In this document: piece after piece, positions 8,875-18,337 of the stretch
Numbering within the stretch: position 1 is the stretch's first letter
Layout: each line of letters opens with the position of its first letter
Assembly (NCBI GenBank): GCA_963733265.1
Contig: CAVTCF010000008.1
Coordinates: 1-64,000, forward strand
Reading direction: 5' to 3'
Source: PALSA-1006 sp963733265
GTDB taxonomy: Bacteria; Pseudomonadota; Gammaproteobacteria; Burkholderiales; Gallionellaceae
DNA length: 64,000 bases
Made by a program: the position numbers and the translations under genes
Notes under the pieces: model-generated
The model's input: the letters and a program-made list of their open reading frames with translations, nothing else
The model's database searches: none
What the model was told of the DNA's origin: nothing

Positions 8875-9262
8875 ACAACAGCTGCTCCTTTGGTTGTTGG
8901 TGCCGTTGCTGGCCATCATGCCCATTGCGGCAGTAGTTCAATACCGATTGACTCTTCTTCCTGCAAAATTGGAAATCGACCATCAAATGGGAGATTTTGC
9001 AATTGCACTTGCCAGTTTTATAAAACGGAATGGCAACAAGATCAATTTTGAAATGTCACCGGAAACCGAGCATTTACTTCGTACCGATCAGGTTGATACC
9101 GAATTCTTTTTGGTCGTTGACCCAAACGGCAAAATGTTGGCCGGGGATACAACGCTCAACACTAGCGAAGAGGAAATCGCTGCGGGTGAGTTGCGCTATG
9201 TAGATCGAAAAATTAGTAATCGAAGAATTCGCATGTTGATTTATGGTGTCGACTGCGGGCAA
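8858..9262 (+). pseudogene. sensor histidine kinase, N-terminal fragment
   Basis: The first ~135 residues comprise a transmembrane segment (LLLWLLVPLLAIMPIAAVV) and a periplasmic sensor domain with DTEFFLVVDPNGKMLAGD. At about 9263 the sequence switches to an IS91-like transposase fragment. HAMP, HisKA and ATPase domains are therefore missing and signalling to the partner regulator should be lost. Confidence 0.88.
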
Positions 9263-9914
9263 CATACGCCACGACCTTTGCAGGAGAAGGCGATCAGGAA
9301 GTCGTGTCCGCACTCGTCACAATGAGCTCTGGCGAAACCGTGCGCCAAAATTCCGCATTCGAGATAGCGACGAAAGGCATTCTCCACATGAGCAGGCGGC
9401 GATTCATTGTATTCCCCGCTTGAAAGTGCCAGCCAAGTTTCGAAGTGCGTCTGAACAGTGCGATACCACAGCGTCTGTTCGGGACGGCGGCGCTGGTAGC
9501 ACTGGGTACGGGGTGCGACAGATTTGGCGGGGGCTTCCACGGGGTAATCCCATTCTGAATTTGAGGCACATCAACCGTGCAGAGACAGAATGGGGGGAAC
9601 GTAGCCCGAACAGCGTCAACAGGGAGGAACGGCAACTCGCCGGGGTCGGCTTGTGCCTTGTGGTCGAGGTCTGACAGCGAAATGGAATGATCGTTCCATT
9701 TTGATGCAGCACTGCTGCAACAAGTCTGTAATCGATACGGATGAACACAAGGCAAACAGCACTGCCTATTGACCGAGCAGTGTTAAAATGCCCGTCATGC
9801 TCAATGACCGTGCGCAAATCCTGCTAAAGGTTACTATGAGAGAAATTGACTGGCTGCTCCTCTGCACATAAGAGCCATAGATGTTAGTGATGGCAATCAG
9901 TCAAGTGTCGGCCA
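9263..9914 (-). mobile_element. IS91-like element fragment (transposase 5' part and outer end)
   Basis: This segment is near-identical to 36350-37001 of the full IS91-like copy at 34958-37001. It encodes only the N-terminal ~90 residues of the transposase (9263-9540) plus the non-coding end, which stops at TCAAGTGTCGGCCA as in the full copy. Its inner edge truncates the histidine kinase gene, and its outer edge abuts the truncated diguanylate cyclase gene. Confidence 0.88.
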
Positions 9915-11034
9915 AAAGTGTGCATTCGTGAGGGGCGGCTTTGTGGCAAGCTGATTTTTTGCTTCCTGCCCGATTTAGAATTTTATTCAGATTAAAATCG
10001 GTAGGATTCTTTCCGTTTTGGAAGCATCCATTCTGACACTTGTAATTTGGATCCAATTTGAGCAACATTGTCGAAACACCTGTTGTTCCCGTCTTACAAT
10101 CGAAGATGGGCTGGTAGTAAGGTGTGATTCGATCCTCACGCAGGCTGTCACGTAACTTTTCCGCATTGTCACGTACGGTACGTCCTGTTTGTATCTTGTC
10201 TTCCACTTGCTCTACAGTGCAGACACTATCCTTGCCGATAGCCTTGGCACGATATAAACCGATATCCACACCCGCCATCAGATCGGAGATATTCAACGCA
10301 TCATTAGGGTAAGCGATGATTCCGATAGAAGTAGTGACATGAAATGTTTTTCCTGCAGGGGTTTCAAATTTTTTATTGCGTAATTCCTGTCGCAATTTTT
10401 CAGCCACTTCTTGTGCGGCTAACTGTGATGTTTCGGTGAGAATCATTGCAAACTCGTCTCCACCAATGCGCGTACACATATCTCCCTTGCGCACATTGTT
10501 GCGCAAAATATCGGCTACGCCGCGCAACGTTGAGTCACCACATGGGTGCCCATAGGTGTCGTTAATGTCTTTGAAATCGTCCAGATCCAGCATCAAAATA
10601 GAAAATTCGTGCTTATGCCGTTCCGAACGCTCGATCTCGTATTCCAACATTTCATTAAAGTGCCGTCGGTTGTGCAGCCCGGTAAGCGGATCGTGAATGG
10701 AGTAATACTCCAATTCTGACATTGTCTTGCTCAATGCTTTACTGGAACCAACCACCATCACCATTACCGCAAGAATAGAGCGTATGACGCTAGACTCTTG
10801 CACCGTCAACTTCTGCATGGAGCCATAAGCCACACCCAACACACCCGCAAGATTAAGCACGTCCATGTCTGGAACACGCACAGTAATAAGATCAATATCA
10901 TTCAGCGATTCCGCGCTAACCTTGGCTTCGATGTCAAACTCTTCAATGTCGGTCAGGGTATCTTCCGGCAGATCGAGCTTGGACAGCATTTCGCGCACCA
11001 ACTTAAGGATAGGAAATTCAACTGCACAAGTCAA
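9901..11034 (-). pseudogene. diguanylate cyclase (GGDEF) gene truncated at both ends
   Basis: The open frame encodes 377 aa with an intact GGDEF domain (GGDEF at residues 191-195, inhibitory-site RKGD at 182-185). It is followed by the first residues of an EAL domain (ITPYYQPIFDCKTG), where homology stops. The first ten residues (MTCAVEFPIL) are encoded by an IS91-like end, and the last few by another IS91-like end at 9914. The native N-terminal sensor and the EAL phosphodiesterase domain are thus lost. A GGDEF core with all catalytic residues could still make c-di-GMP if expressed. Confidence 0.8.
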
Positions 11035-11036
11035 TT

Positions 11037-12508
11037 TATAGCCTCTTCCAATATGAAATGAGTCTAAAGGAATGTTGTATTTCCAACACGAAATGAGTCT
11101 GAAATTGATTTATCAGGTCGGTCATTATGCAAGGCATGGTGATCAACATGGAAGAAGCAAAACTACGTACCTTGGAGCAGATCAAGGCATTTTTGGACGG
11201 GACATCGGAAGTGTCATTTCGAGTTCCCAAAGAGGGACGCAATCCGTTTATTGAACGAACCCTCAAGCGGTTTGGCTATGCGCCGCTCGGGCGGATAGAT
11301 AAAGGCGTACTGCTGCGCTACATCGAACGCATGACAGGCTTGTCTCGCCAGCAAGTTACCCGGCTGGTGCGACAATACCGCAAGGACGGAAAACTGACGA
11401 AACAACCCTGCGCACCCAAGCAAGGCTTCACCTACCGCTATACTGCGGCAGACGTGGCCTTGCTAGCCGAGATGGATGTGCTGCATAGCACCCTGTCTGG
11501 GCCTGCCACCAAAAAACTGATGGAGCGGGCATACCAGGTGTTCGGCGATCCTCGCTATGAGCGTCTGGCGGGTATTTCGGTTTCCCACCTGTATAACCTG
11601 CGCGGAAGCAAGCCGTACCAGAACAAGCGGCGACATTGGACCAAAACCAACCCGACGGGAATTCCCATCGGCAAACGCCAGAGCCCCGCAGCCTGACGGA
11701 ATGCCTGGTTACATCCGCATAGACAGCGTGCATCAAGGCGACCAGGACGGGATTAAAGGCGTATATCACATCAACGCCGTGGACTGCGTGACGCAGATGC
11801 AATTTGTTGCCACTTGCGAGAAGATCAGCGAGGCGTATTTGCTGCCAGTCATTCGGCAACTATTGGATGGATTTCCGTTTATCATCATCGGGTTCCATTC
11901 TGACAACGGCTCGGAATATATCAACTATCAAGTTGCTTCCATGCTGGAGAAATTACGGGTTGAATTCACCAAATCACGTCCGCGACATTCTAACGATAAC
12001 GCGCTGGCAGAATCCAAGAATGCATCGGTGGTGCGCAAGCATTTTGGCTATGCGCATATCCCGCAACACTGCGCCAGCTTGGTTAATGCCTTCTGCGCAG
12101 CTCACCTCAACCCTTACGTAAATTTCCATCGGCCCTGTTTCTTCCCGGAAACGATCACTGATGCCAAGGGAAAAGAGCGCAAAAAGTACAGTTACAAGGA
12201 CATGATGACGCCTTATGATAAATTCAAATCAATACCGGATGCCAGCCAATACCTTAAAGCTGAAATCACGTTCGAACAACTGGATGCACAGGCGGCAGAA
12301 ATGAGCGACAATGAGGCTGCCTTGACGCTCAATAACGCAAGAAAAAAACTGTTTAGAGATATCGCTGCGGCAATGAAAAAACGGGCTTGAAAAATCAAGT
12401 TGGCAAGGCAAAGCGAAGAAGCACCTATGAGTTAGACCGAACCCGAATAAATTAATTTACTCAGATTCAAAACCCTTCATTCAGACTCATTTCTGAATTG
12501 GAAAATAC
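11037..12508 (+). mobile_element. IS481-like insertion sequence nested in the IS91-like element
   Basis: The ends contain matching inverted motifs: TTCCAAT followed by GAAATGAGTCT on the left, the same on the complement at the right (around 12483-12500). The GAAATGAGTCT motif is repeated twice at the left end. Removing this block joins GTCAATTTA to TTTCCGGCC as in the uninterrupted copy B, which fixes the insertion point. Confidence 0.75.
11149..12390 (+). pseudogene. IS481-like DDE transposase, frameshifted
   Basis: The first frame (11149-11696) gives a helix-turn-helix region (GLSRQQVTRLVRQYRKDGKL) and ends RQSPAA-stop. The second frame carries the integrase catalytic core with Asp in YIRIDSVHQGD, Asp in GFHSDNGSEY and Glu in NALAESKN. 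The two join near 11690 by a one-base shift; relatives I know of have a single continuous frame. A programmed frameshift is possible but no clear slippery site is seen. Confidence 0.8.
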
Positions 12509-12687
12509 TTTTATTTCCGGCCATTTTCGGCATCCCCACCCCAAGCCAATCCCATTCTCATCTTCGCATCCCTGAAAAAGCCTTCACTTCGTCTTCCTCT
12601 TCCCCAAAATCGTAGTAATTTCCCCAAAACCCGCCCCACGCTGAACCCGATGCACAGCCCTTCCCAAAGCATGCTGAAAACTTCTTT

Positions 12688-14124
12688 TCACCAAGCGACA
12701 CTCTGATCAAATTCGATTTCCGGTTCCGGCTCAGCTATCACCCATTCGTGATCACTACCTGCCTGCGCAAAATTCGCTGCCAATTCCCACAGCGGTGGCC
12801 CGCGTGCAGGAGCGATTCTCGGTGGCTGGCTTGATTCGCCGATATGCTCCAGAATCTTCCTCACGTCACTCGCCTCGTTGATGAAGGCGATAATTCGCAT
12901 CTGGGCTTGGCAGATCGGACAGGTTAAGGGGAATGCTTCATAAATGCGCGCCAGCAGCATGGCCCACAGATAGTGCGACGCACGGCGAGGTTTTTCCTCT
13001 GCTCCGGCGGCATCCGCAAGCGGCAAAGACGGTGCAATCACCGCCACCGGAGCCATTGCGATGACTGCCGCGCGCAGGGGCGAGTTGGGTGCCAGCACAC
13101 CGTAATAGCGATGCCGATGCGAACGGGGTGGCGGCACTAATGCGGCAATTTTACCGATCAGTTCCAGCGGTGTCAGCACCAGATCGCTTGAACCATCAAG
13201 GCCGGGCTTGGGACTGTGGTAGACCAGATGTTCGGCATCCAGTTGTTGCAGATGTTCCAGCGCGAAGGGTGGGCGTGCGCAGTAACGCAGCAGACGCTCC
13301 AATCCTGCCCGGTCTTTCTGGTTAATGCATACCGAGGCATCCACTGAAAACCCGCCGCCATGTACCCAACTGCCCATCACCTCAGCATCGCCCTTGTCAA
13401 ACAGGCCGCGACGGACGAAAGTGCGCAGCACAAGCCTTCGAACCTCTGCTTGTACCTTGGCAATGGCGGTCTCATCAATCCATGTCGCCGCATGAAAATC
13501 CACCCCCGCCCCATCGCCAGCATTGGCGGCTGGCTCAAATACCCCGTCAACGATACAGCAGTGAAAGTGGACGTGCTCGTTAAGGGACGAGCCGAAGCGG
13601 TGGATGAAGGCAACCGCGCCTATTCGGGCTTGGGCATTGCAACCCGGGCTGTGTTCGCGCAAGCACCGTTCCACCTCGCGCAGAAAGATGCGCAAGACAG
13701 CACCTTGCAAGGCTACATCACGTTGCAAGTAATAGCGCAGCCGCTTGGGCACCGAGAGTACCCATTGACGTACCGGCAACCGGGGAAACACGTGATCGGC
13801 CAGATGCGCGGCTGTTTCGACCATGCGCCGTGTGTTGCACGAAGGGCATACGCCACGACCTTTGCAGGAGAAGGCGATCAGGAAGTCGTGTCCGCACTCG
13901 TCACAATGAGCTCTGGCGAAACCGTGCGCCAAAATTCCGCATTCGAGATAGCGACGAAAGGCATTCTCCACATGAGCAGGCGGCGATTCATTGTATTCCC
14001 CGCTTGAAAGTGCCAGCCAAGTTTCGAAGTGCGTCTGAACAGTGCGATACCACAGCGTCTGTTCGGGACGGCGGCGCTGGTAGCACTGGGTACGGGGTGC
14101 GACAGATTTGGCGGGGGCTTCCAC
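12688..14124 (-). CDS. IS91-family Y2/HUH transposase (copy A)
   Basis: A 478-aa rolling-circle transposase. The N-terminal zinc-binding domain reads CDECGHDFLIAFSCKGRG followed by CPSCNTRR. The HUH metal-binding motif is in NEHVHFHCCIVDG. A C-terminal zinc-finger-like CPICQAQMR follows. It is intact and nearly identical to the copy at 35191-36627, so both moved or were duplicated recently. IS91 proteins nick single-stranded ends and can carry neighbouring DNA along, which fits the truncated genes found at the shared end of the copies here. Confidence 0.93.
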   Translation of the reverse strand: MEAPAKSVAPRTQCYQRRRPEQTLWYRTVQTHFETWLALSSGEYNESPPAHVENAFRRYLECGILAHGFARAHCDECGHDFLIAFSCKGRGVCPSCNTRRMVETAAHLADHVFPRLPVRQWVLSVPKRLRYYLQRDVALQGAVLRIFLREVERCLREHSPGCNAQARIGAVAFIHRFGSSLNEHVHFHCCIVDGVFEPAANAGDGAGVDFHAATWIDETAIAKVQAEVRRLVLRTFVRRGLFDKGDAEVMGSWVHGGGFSVDASVCINQKDRAGLERLLRYCARPPFALEHLQQLDAEHLVYHSPKPGLDGSSDLVLTPLELIGKIAALVPPPRSHRHRYYGVLAPNSPLRAAVIAMAPVAVIAPSLPLADAAGAEEKPRRASHYLWAMLLARIYEAFPLTCPICQAQMRIIAFINEASDVRKILEHIGESSQPPRIAPARGPPLWELAANFAQAGSDHEWVIAEPEPEIEFDQSVAW

Positions 14125-14329
14125 GGGGTAATCCCATTCTGAATTTGAGGCACATCAACCGTGCAGAGACAGAATGGGGGGAACGTAGCCCGAACAGCGT
14201 CAACAGGGAGGAACGGCAACTCGCCGGGGTCGGCTTGTGCCTTGTGGTCGAGGTCTGACAGCGAAATGGAATGATCGTTCCATTTTGATGCAGCACTGCT
14301 GCAACAAGTCTGTAATCGATACGGATGAA

Positions 14330-14519
14330 GATGGCTGCTATCCGTTGTAAACCTGCCGTTCGCGAGTACAATATTCGACGGGCAGATCACGGCCAGTTTG
14401 CGACATTCGTGACTGGCCGTTGTCGGGCAGTTCATTTTTAAACATTCCGCAGCAATAACAATCAGTGAAGAGTTGTAAATATTGGGGAGCGACTGCTGAA
14501 GCTAGACGTAGATAGGCGT
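14330..14519. other. non-coding spacer right of IS91-like copy A
   Basis: About 190 bases with no convincing gene. The segment contains TGCCGTTCGCGAGTACAATA and an inverted ACGGCCAGT/ACTGGCCGT motif around 14391-14419. It may be degraded IS end sequence. Confidence 0.4.
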
Positions 14520-14556
14520 AAAAAAGCCGCCTATCCCCTTCTGAGGGACGGCGGCT
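14520..14556 (-). terminator. rho-independent terminator (leftward)
   Basis: On the minus strand AGCCGCC and GGCGGCT form a 7-bp stem followed by a run of Ts (complement of 14520-14525). It lies 12 bp after the stop of the small gene at 14569-14712 and would end the leftward transcript. Confidence 0.8.
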
Positions 14557-14568
14557 ATGTTGAGATGA

Positions 14569-14712
14569 TTATTGAGCGTTATGCTTATGAATACCGTGTG
14601 AACGAGTAGCCCATAAAGCAGAAACAGAACGATAAAATCCCACAAAAGGCGAAAAGAACAAACTCCAACCATCTTTGAATCCAATCAGGAATCCTCTCTT
14701 GATTTTATTCAT
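14569..14712 (-). CDS. small membrane-associated protein (47 aa)
   Basis: ATG at 14712 is preceded by GGAGG with five-base spacing, and the frame is followed by a good terminator, so this is a real small gene. The product starts MNKIKRGFLIGFKDGWSLFF, a short amphipathic or partly hydrophobic peptide with a C-terminal His-containing tail. No family recognised. It sits downstream of the HigBA-type pair, 60 bp after the antitoxin gene. Confidence 0.6.
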   Translation of the reverse strand: MNKIKRGFLIGFKDGWSLFFSPFVGFYRSVSALWATRSHGIHKHNAQ

Positions 14713-14771
14713 CTTGACCTCCTTTTGTTTACGGCCAGATCCGAGATGCACGGGATTTTGTTGTTATAAGC

Positions 14772-15107
14772 TCAGTGTACTGAAACCAAAACTTGCTTAC
14801 CTGTTCTGGAAATCATATCCACTAGAGCATCAATTGTGAACTTGATGGTTTTTTTGTGGATCACATCAGACACGCGAGGCCTAGTAACTCCGAGTATTTC
14901 AGCCGCTTCAGTCTGTTTCAAATGTTTTTCAGCAATCCATTCAGAAATTTCGGTCATTAGGTTTTCCTTGATAGCCAATTTTTCTGAAATTTGCCTATCG
15001 GATTCAGCTAACATTCTTACAGCTTCCTCTGGCTCAAACCCCAAATCCAAAAACACGTTACCGTCTGCCGGTGTTATGTGCTCAGTTTTACTTCTTACTT
15101 TGTTCAT
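14772..15107 (-). CDS. XRE-family antitoxin (HigA-like)
   Basis: A 111-aa protein with the N-terminal VFLDLGFEPEEA segment and a C-terminal helix-turn-helix (LKQTEAAEILGVTRPRVSDV) typical of HigA antitoxins paired with Gp49-type toxins. It overlaps the toxin gene upstream by 20 bp, in the toxin-first order characteristic of hig loci. Confidence 0.88.
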   Translation of the reverse strand: MNKVRSKTEHITPADGNVFLDLGFEPEEAVRMLAESDRQISEKLAIKENLMTEISEWIAEKHLKQTEAAEILGVTRPRVSDVIHKKTIKFTIDALVDMISRTGKQVLVSVH

Positions 15108-15456
15108 ATTTTTTCCTTTCCTGAACTAGGTCTTTATAGCGAGTTATTGCCAATTCTTTATCGTGATGACTCGTTTGGTTGGTTTTTTTCTTGAAGCAAT
15201 GCAGCACGTAAACAGCTTCTTCAAACTTGGCTACGTACATTACTCTAAACCAACCGCTGTCAACATCAATGATAAGTTCATTGGCGCCTGGCCCAACATC
15301 TTTGAAAGGCTTGTAGTTATCAGGTTCATCGCCAGATTGAATCTTATTGAGTTGATACCCAGCCAAACCTCGAGCATTTGGAGTGAAAATATTCTCATCC
15401 TTAATATCTTTGTATGAAGAACCTCTCCATTCGAGCGGTTTTTTCTTTATTGCCAT
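15088..15456 (-). CDS. HigB/Gp49-like toxin
   Basis: A 122-aa RelE-superfamily protein of the phage Gp49-like type, with PLEWRGSSYKDI near the start and the strands VDSGWFRVMYVAKFEEAVYV followed by LHCFKKKTNQT, the usual FKKKT core. These toxins cleave mRNA on ribosomes. It is translationally coupled to the HigA-like antitoxin that follows. Confidence 0.88.
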   Translation of the reverse strand: MAIKKKPLEWRGSSYKDIKDENIFTPNARGLAGYQLNKIQSGDEPDNYKPFKDVGPGANELIIDVDSGWFRVMYVAKFEEAVYVLHCFKKKTNQTSHHDKELAITRYKDLVQERKKYEQSKK

Positions 15457-16014
15457 ATTGCCTCCCGTATGATTGTATCAGAACTTATACACAAAGCAAG
15501 GTGGCAAGTGCAATGTTGTGAATTGCTCACGCGATTTCTCCTTGTTAAAAACGGGAGCATTAATCATCCCATCCGGGAAGAGAAATATCCCCGCATAGGT
15601 TGATAAATAACGCAAATATACGCGTCAGTTTTGAATGCCAAATGCATGGCTGCTTAGATTCACCCAGTGGATGAAAATTCTGAAAGGTTAAAAACGATGA
15701 CGGCTACGCTCGATCAAACGAAGGCGTAATCGCTCTGAATTCCAGACGGTTTTAGGGTGTTTGGTGTTGCAGAATGCCCGAGGGCTGGCTGTACTACTTA
15801 GCGTCATCAGCGGCTGACGTGCGTATATTCTACAACCACTGGCGCATTTAATGCAAACACTACACGAAAACGCCGTTTCCAGGCACAAATGCAAAATAAA
15901 AGGTTGTTGATGCCGGTCACCTGTGACAACAATGGGTTACCTGTTTCCGAAAGATGAAGCAAAACTTGAGAGGCTGAAATAGAATACAGAGCGGACATGG
16001 CTGTTAACGAGGGC
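15457..16014. other. intergenic region without recognised genes
   Basis: About 560 bases separating the HigBA-type pair from the phosphonate block. Open frames here are short and of poor composition. No RNA gene or hairpin terminator was recognised. Confidence 0.5.
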
Positions 16015-16150
16015 AAACAGGCAGAGGCCGGCCAAGGAGCGCCGCAAGTATGAAATGGACGCACATATGTCCGATGAGGAAAAGAAAGCGAATCTCGCCA
16101 AGGTTGATGCCAAGCTCGCTCTACTGGCCAAACAAGCTACGGCACACTAA
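16015..16150 (+). pseudogene. 3' remnant of an unknown gene
   Basis: One plus-strand frame ending at TAA 16148-16150 encodes a charged helical stretch (AKERRKYEMDAHMSDEEKKA and NLAKVDAKLALLAKQATAH) with protein-like composition but no start or ribosome site nearby. It is probably the tail of a gene lost by rearrangement. The upstream limit is uncertain. Confidence 0.35.
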
Positions 16151-16215
16151 TTTATTCAATTATGGATGCGGGGACTTCTGGCTCCCGCGTCTACAACTTA
16201 ACAGGCAGAGGCAAA

Positions 16216-17013
16216 ATGCAAGCAGAACAGAGCATTCTTGATGTATCGCTAACACCGCCACCAACGAGTGTTGGAATGAAACTGAGCTGGGCAATCCTGG
16301 TAGCACTTTCGATCTGGTCATGGTATGGCGCGGAAATGAACCCCATGGCTCTATTCAAGGATTCGGGAAATATTGCCGAATTTGCCAAGGATTTCTTTGC
16401 GCCGAAATTTCAGGATTGGCGCCTCTATCTGAAAGAAATGCTGGTCACGGTACAGATCGCTGTCTGGGGCACGGCTCTTGCAATTGTGTGTGCTATCCCA
16501 TTCGGGTTGATGTCCGCCAAAAATATTGCCCCGGTCTGGCTGAGACAACCTGTACGCCGCTTGATGGATGCCTTTCGTGCGATCAACGAGTTGGTGTTCG
16601 CGATGCTGTTTATTGTTGCTGTCGGTCTGGGGCCGTTTGCGGGTGTGTTGGCGCTCTGGATACACACAACGGGAGTATTAGCCAAGCTTTTCTCTGAAGC
16701 GGTTGAGGCAATTGATTTCAGGCCGGTTGAAGGCATCCGTGCCACGGGTGCAAACATGCTTGAGGAAATTCTGTATGGCGTCATACCTCAAGTGTTGCCG
16801 TTATGGATTTCCTATGCGCTGTATCGTTTCGAGCACAACGTGCGCTCCGCGTCAGTCTTGGGGATGGTTGGGGCGGGCGGGATCGGCGTTATTCTCTACG
16901 ACTCCATCCGTGGTTTTGAATATGGACAAACATCCGCCGTCCTCATTATTACAATTGCCTCGGTCACACTGATTGATCTGATTTCTGCCCGTATTCGTCA
17001 ATGGGCAATCTGA
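16216..17013 (+). CDS. phnE: phosphonate ABC transporter permease
   Basis: A 265-aa inner-membrane permease with about six hydrophobic segments and the EAA loop AIDFRPVEGIRATGANMLEE that contacts the ATPase in PhnE proteins. ATG 16216 is preferred to ATG 16162, since the extra residues are unlike the family. No phnC ATPase or phnD binding protein precedes it, and the region upstream is broken, so the transporter is incomplete here. A phnD-like remnant exists at 34666-34957. The phosphonoacetate hydrolase gene follows after 42 bp. Confidence 0.88.
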   Translation: MQAEQSILDVSLTPPPTSVGMKLSWAILVALSIWSWYGAEMNPMALFKDSGNIAEFAKDFFAPKFQDWRLYLKEMLVTVQIAVWGTALAIVCAIPFGLMSAKNIAPVWLRQPVRRLMDAFRAINELVFAMLFIVAVGLGPFAGVLALWIHTTGVLAKLFSEAVEAIDFRPVEGIRATGANMLEEILYGVIPQVLPLWISYALYRFEHNVRSASVLGMVGAGGIGVILYDSIRGFEYGQTSAVLIITIASVTLIDLISARIRQWAI

Positions 17014-17055
17014 AGCAGTGATGCCAACGCCAACCAAATTTCCAGAAAGTCGCTT

Positions 17056-18315
17056 ATGAATAGCCGTACAGTCGCACTCAATCAAGTCACCTATCGCTGG
17101 CCACAACAACCCGTGGTGGTTGTCTGCATCGATGGTGGAGACCCAGCCTATATCGAACAGGGGCTTCGTGATGGAATTATTCCCAATATCGCTCGTTTCA
17201 TGCGCGAGGGGTTCAGCACCATAGCAGAAGGAACGGTTCCCAGCTTTACCTGCCCGAACAATATGTCGATCATTACCGGCGCCCCTCCTTCAGTACATGG
17301 CATATCGGGAAACTTTTATCTGGACGCGGCGACACATGAAGCTGTTGTCATGACCGGGCCGGAATTGCTTCGCAGTCAGACCATACTGGCTGCGTTTGCC
17401 GATGCCGGAGCCAAAGTGATTTCTATCACCGCCAAGGACAAATTGCGTAAGCAATTGGGTAAGGATTTACCCTTAGAGCGTGGCAACATCAGCTTCTCTT
17501 CGGAAAAAGCCAACCAGTGTACCCTTGCCGAGAATGGCATTGAAAATGTCCTGGAACTGGTTGGGATGCCGTTACCAGACATGTATTCGATGGATCTCTC
17601 GCTATTTGTACTCGAAGCAGGTGTGCGTCTACTCGAATTAGAACGTCCTGACTTGATGTACTTGTCGCTGACTGACTACGTTCAACATAAATATGCTCCC
17701 GGCGAATCAGTGACAAATGAGTTCTATCGTCGTATTGATGAAAAATTTGGACAATTGGCCAACCTCGGCGCTATCGTCGCGCTTACTGCCGATCACGGCA
17801 TGAGAGATAAATCAACCCCTGATGGAAAGCCTAACGTAATATTCTTGCAGGATGTTCTTGATCAGGCATTTGGTAAGGAAGATGTACGGGTAGTTTGTCC
17901 TATTACGGATGCTTATGTGAAACATCACGGTGCATTAGGTGGTTTTGTAAGAGTCTGGTGTACAGGTGGCCGCACCACACCACGTCAAATTATGGATCTA
18001 GTCCGTGATATTCCTGGAATTGCAGCAGTCTATGACAAAGATACAGCTTGTAAGCAATTCGATTTACCCCCGGACAGGGAAGGCGACGTTGTGATAATTG
18101 GTAAAGAAAATGTGGTTATTGGCTCATCTGCAAACGAGCATGACTTGACAGGTTTGGGTGATGCCCGTTTACGAAGTCATGGTGCTGTTTCCGAAGCTCA
18201 TGTACCTTTTATTCTTAGCGTCCCACTTGTGCAGGAATATGCAAATCGAGCAGCCTCTTCTCCGGTCAAGAGCTTTCAGATATTTGACTACGCGATCAAT
18301 GGAGTAAAAAGTTAA
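17056..18315 (+). CDS. phnA: phosphonoacetate hydrolase
   Basis: A 419-aa member of the alkaline phosphatase superfamily (nucleotide pyrophosphatase/phosphodiesterase branch), which splits phosphonoacetate to acetate and phosphate using two zinc ions. Expected residues are visible: Asp26 (VVCIDGGDP), candidate nucleophile Thr65 (PSFTCPNNMSIITGAPP), LSLTDYVQH, the DH pair in LTADHGMRD and the late His in SHGAVSEAHVPF. Length fits PhnA. It lies between phnE and an MFS transporter, a coherent phosphonoacetate-use block. A related phosphodiesterase is the alternative, but context favours PhnA. Confidence 0.88.
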   Translation: MNSRTVALNQVTYRWPQQPVVVVCIDGGDPAYIEQGLRDGIIPNIARFMREGFSTIAEGTVPSFTCPNNMSIITGAPPSVHGISGNFYLDAATHEAVVMTGPELLRSQTILAAFADAGAKVISITAKDKLRKQLGKDLPLERGNISFSSEKANQCTLAENGIENVLELVGMPLPDMYSMDLSLFVLEAGVRLLELERPDLMYLSLTDYVQHKYAPGESVTNEFYRRIDEKFGQLANLGAIVALTADHGMRDKSTPDGKPNVIFLQDVLDQAFGKEDVRVVCPITDAYVKHHGALGGFVRVWCTGGRTTPRQIMDLVRDIPGIAAVYDKDTACKQFDLPPDREGDVVIIGKENVVIGSSANEHDLTGLGDARLRSHGAVSEAHVPFILSVPLVQEYANRAASSPVKSFQIFDYAINGVKS

Positions 18316-18337
18316 ATCGCTGTAGTGAATAGCTAAC

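Larger units (their letters stand above)
11005..14329 (-). mobile_element. IS91-like element, copy A, with nested IS481-like insertion
   Basis: The left end begins at AAGGATAGGAAATTCAA (11005), an end shared with 23621 and 34958. The element is interrupted at about 11037-12508 by an IS481-like element and resumes with TATTTCCGGCC, matching copy B. It carries the complete 478-aa transposase at 12688-14124. Similarity with copy B stops at 14329, 170 bp earlier than the similarity between copy B and the 9263 fragment. Confidence 0.8.

Noticed and set aside
13360..14007. 215-codon plus-strand frame, also at 35863-36510
   Set aside because: Antisense to the IS91 transposase in both copies; conserved only because the element is.
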